This document shows positions 13,993 through 14,676 of a DNA stretch of 14,676 bases, piece by piece (the first letter of the stretch is position 1; each line of letters opens with the position of its first letter). This DNA is from DASVSE01 sp036399715 (GTDB lineage Bacteria; Bacteroidota; Rhodothermia; Rhodothermales; Rubricoccaceae). The position numbers and the translations under genes were made by a program. Under the pieces are notes generated by a model that had not been told where the DNA came from, did not search any database, and saw only the letters and a program-made list of their open reading frames with translations. The stretch spans positions 1 to 14,676 of the forward strand of contig DASWMO010000082.1 in assembly GCA_036399715.1 (NCBI GenBank), in the 5' to 3' direction.

Positions 13993-14676
13993 GTGCCCGA
14001 CACGCTCCGCCTCGCCGTCTCCGTCCTGCCCGACCTCCGCGAGACGCTCGTCGCCCGCCTCGCCCTCGCCGGCTTCGAGGCGTTCGAGGAGACGCCCGAG
14101 GGCGTCGCCGCCTACGCGCCCGTCGGGACCATCGACCGCCCGGCCCTCGCCGACGCCCTCGCCGCCGTCGGAGTCCACGCGGCCGACGAGACGACGGTGC
14201 CGGACCAGAACTGGAACGCCGTCTGGGAGGCCACCATCCAGCCGACGCGCGTCGGGCCGTTCGTGATCGCCCCGACGTGGGCCGAGCTTTCGCCGGACCT
14301 CGCGGCGCTGACGGTTCTCCGGGTCGACCCCAAGATGGCCTTCGGGACGGGCTACCACGAGAGCACGCGACTCGCGCTCGGCCTAGTCGCGCCGCGCGTG
14401 CCGCAGGGCGGCCGCGTTCTCGACGTTGGGGCGGGGACGGGCGTGCTCGCGCTCGCGGCTCTCCAGACCGGTGCCGCCTCGGCGATCGGCGTCGACATCG
14501 ACCCGTGGAGCGTCGAGAACGCGCGCGAGAACGCCGAGCTGAACGGCGTCGCGGACCGCTTCGAGAATCGGCTGGGCAGCATCGAAGAGATTCCCGAGAC
14601 AGGGTTCGACCTTGTCCTGGCGAACATCCTGCGCTCGATCCTCGTCCCGATGATGCCCGCCCTCGCCGCGCGCCTT
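13993..14676 (+). CDS. prmA: ribosomal protein L11 methyltransferase, 5' part
   Basis: 228 residues from GTG 13993, running off the window end; the usual length is about 290, so about 60 residues are missing. PrmA is a cytoplasmic SAM-dependent enzyme that methylates Lys side chains and the N terminus of ribosomal protein L11. Visible hallmarks are an N-terminal substrate-recognition domain ending in DQNWNAVWEATIQP, the family signature AFGTGYHESTRL at 116-127, SAM motif I DVGAGTG at 144-150, motif II GVDIDPWSVENAREN, and the NIL motif with Asn211 (LVLANILR). No ATG is available nearby, and the sequence PDTLRLAVSVLPDL right after the GTG fits the first strand of PrmA. It lies 22 nt after the preceding stop and is probably co-transcribed with it. 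Confidence 0.95.
   Translation, partial: MPDTLRLAVSVLPDLRETLVARLALAGFEAFEETPEGVAAYAPVGTIDRPALADALAAVGVHAADETTVPDQNWNAVWEATIQPTRVGPFVIAPTWAELSPDLAALTVLRVDPKMAFGTGYHESTRLALGLVAPRVPQGGRVLDVGAGTGVLALAALQTGAASAIGVDIDPWSVENARENAELNGVADRFENRLGSIEEIPETGFDLVLANILRSILVPMMPALAARL

Noticed and set aside
12008..14266. 752-codon plus-strand frame over the repeat gene and prmA
   Set aside because: Arg/Pro-rich shadow in another frame of two supported genes, and it would truncate both.

Overview
The window is very GC-rich bacterial chromosome; almost every third codon position is G or C, and long open frames persist on the non-coding strand. Three things point to the Bacteroidota/Rhodothermota lineage, most likely a Rhodothermales relative such as Rubricoccus, Rubrivirga or Salinibacter: a protein with a type IX secretion C-terminal sorting domain, a DUF4783-like small exported protein, and initiation regions with no Shine-Dalgarno but candidate TAnnTTTG-like -7 elements. 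The lineage is an inference. No rRNA, tRNA, insertion sequence or CRISPR array was seen.

Layout. 107-481 (+) is a small exported DUF4783-like protein. 555-4619 (+) is a very large, polytopic NtrY-like sensor histidine kinase. It converges on a Dps ferritin gene (4646-5278, -). A shared upstream region (5279-5420) separates dps from a divergent gene for a T9SS-secreted protein built of three repeats (5421-7406, +). Its 3' flank (7429-7654) is an array of eleven degenerate 21-bp units, followed by an 11-bp-stem hairpin at the end of mdh, the malate dehydrogenase gene (7747-8682, -).

Upstream of mdh and on the same strand is a compact three-gene partner-switching operon, in transcription order: a membrane-bound GAF-SpoIIE/PP2C phosphatase (11942-9702), a STAS anti-anti-sigma protein (9673-9272) and an RsbW-type HATPase (9275-8808). 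The order matches rsbU-rsbV-rsbW, but no sigma factor gene follows, and the kinase has lost the usual G1-box Asp. A divergent gene (12069-13970, +) encodes a membrane-anchored extracytoplasmic protein with four copies of a module marked by VW, AGG-KNRR and WG motifs. A TATA-like AT island lies between the two. The window ends inside prmA (13993 onward).

Taken together the region is mostly envelope sensing, stress protection and signalling (histidine kinase, Dps, partner switch, surface or exported repeat proteins) mixed with housekeeping genes (mdh, prmA). The points most worth a second look are the 21-bp array, the sigma-less partner switch with its altered ATP-binding box, and the four-module KNRR/WG protein divergent from it.
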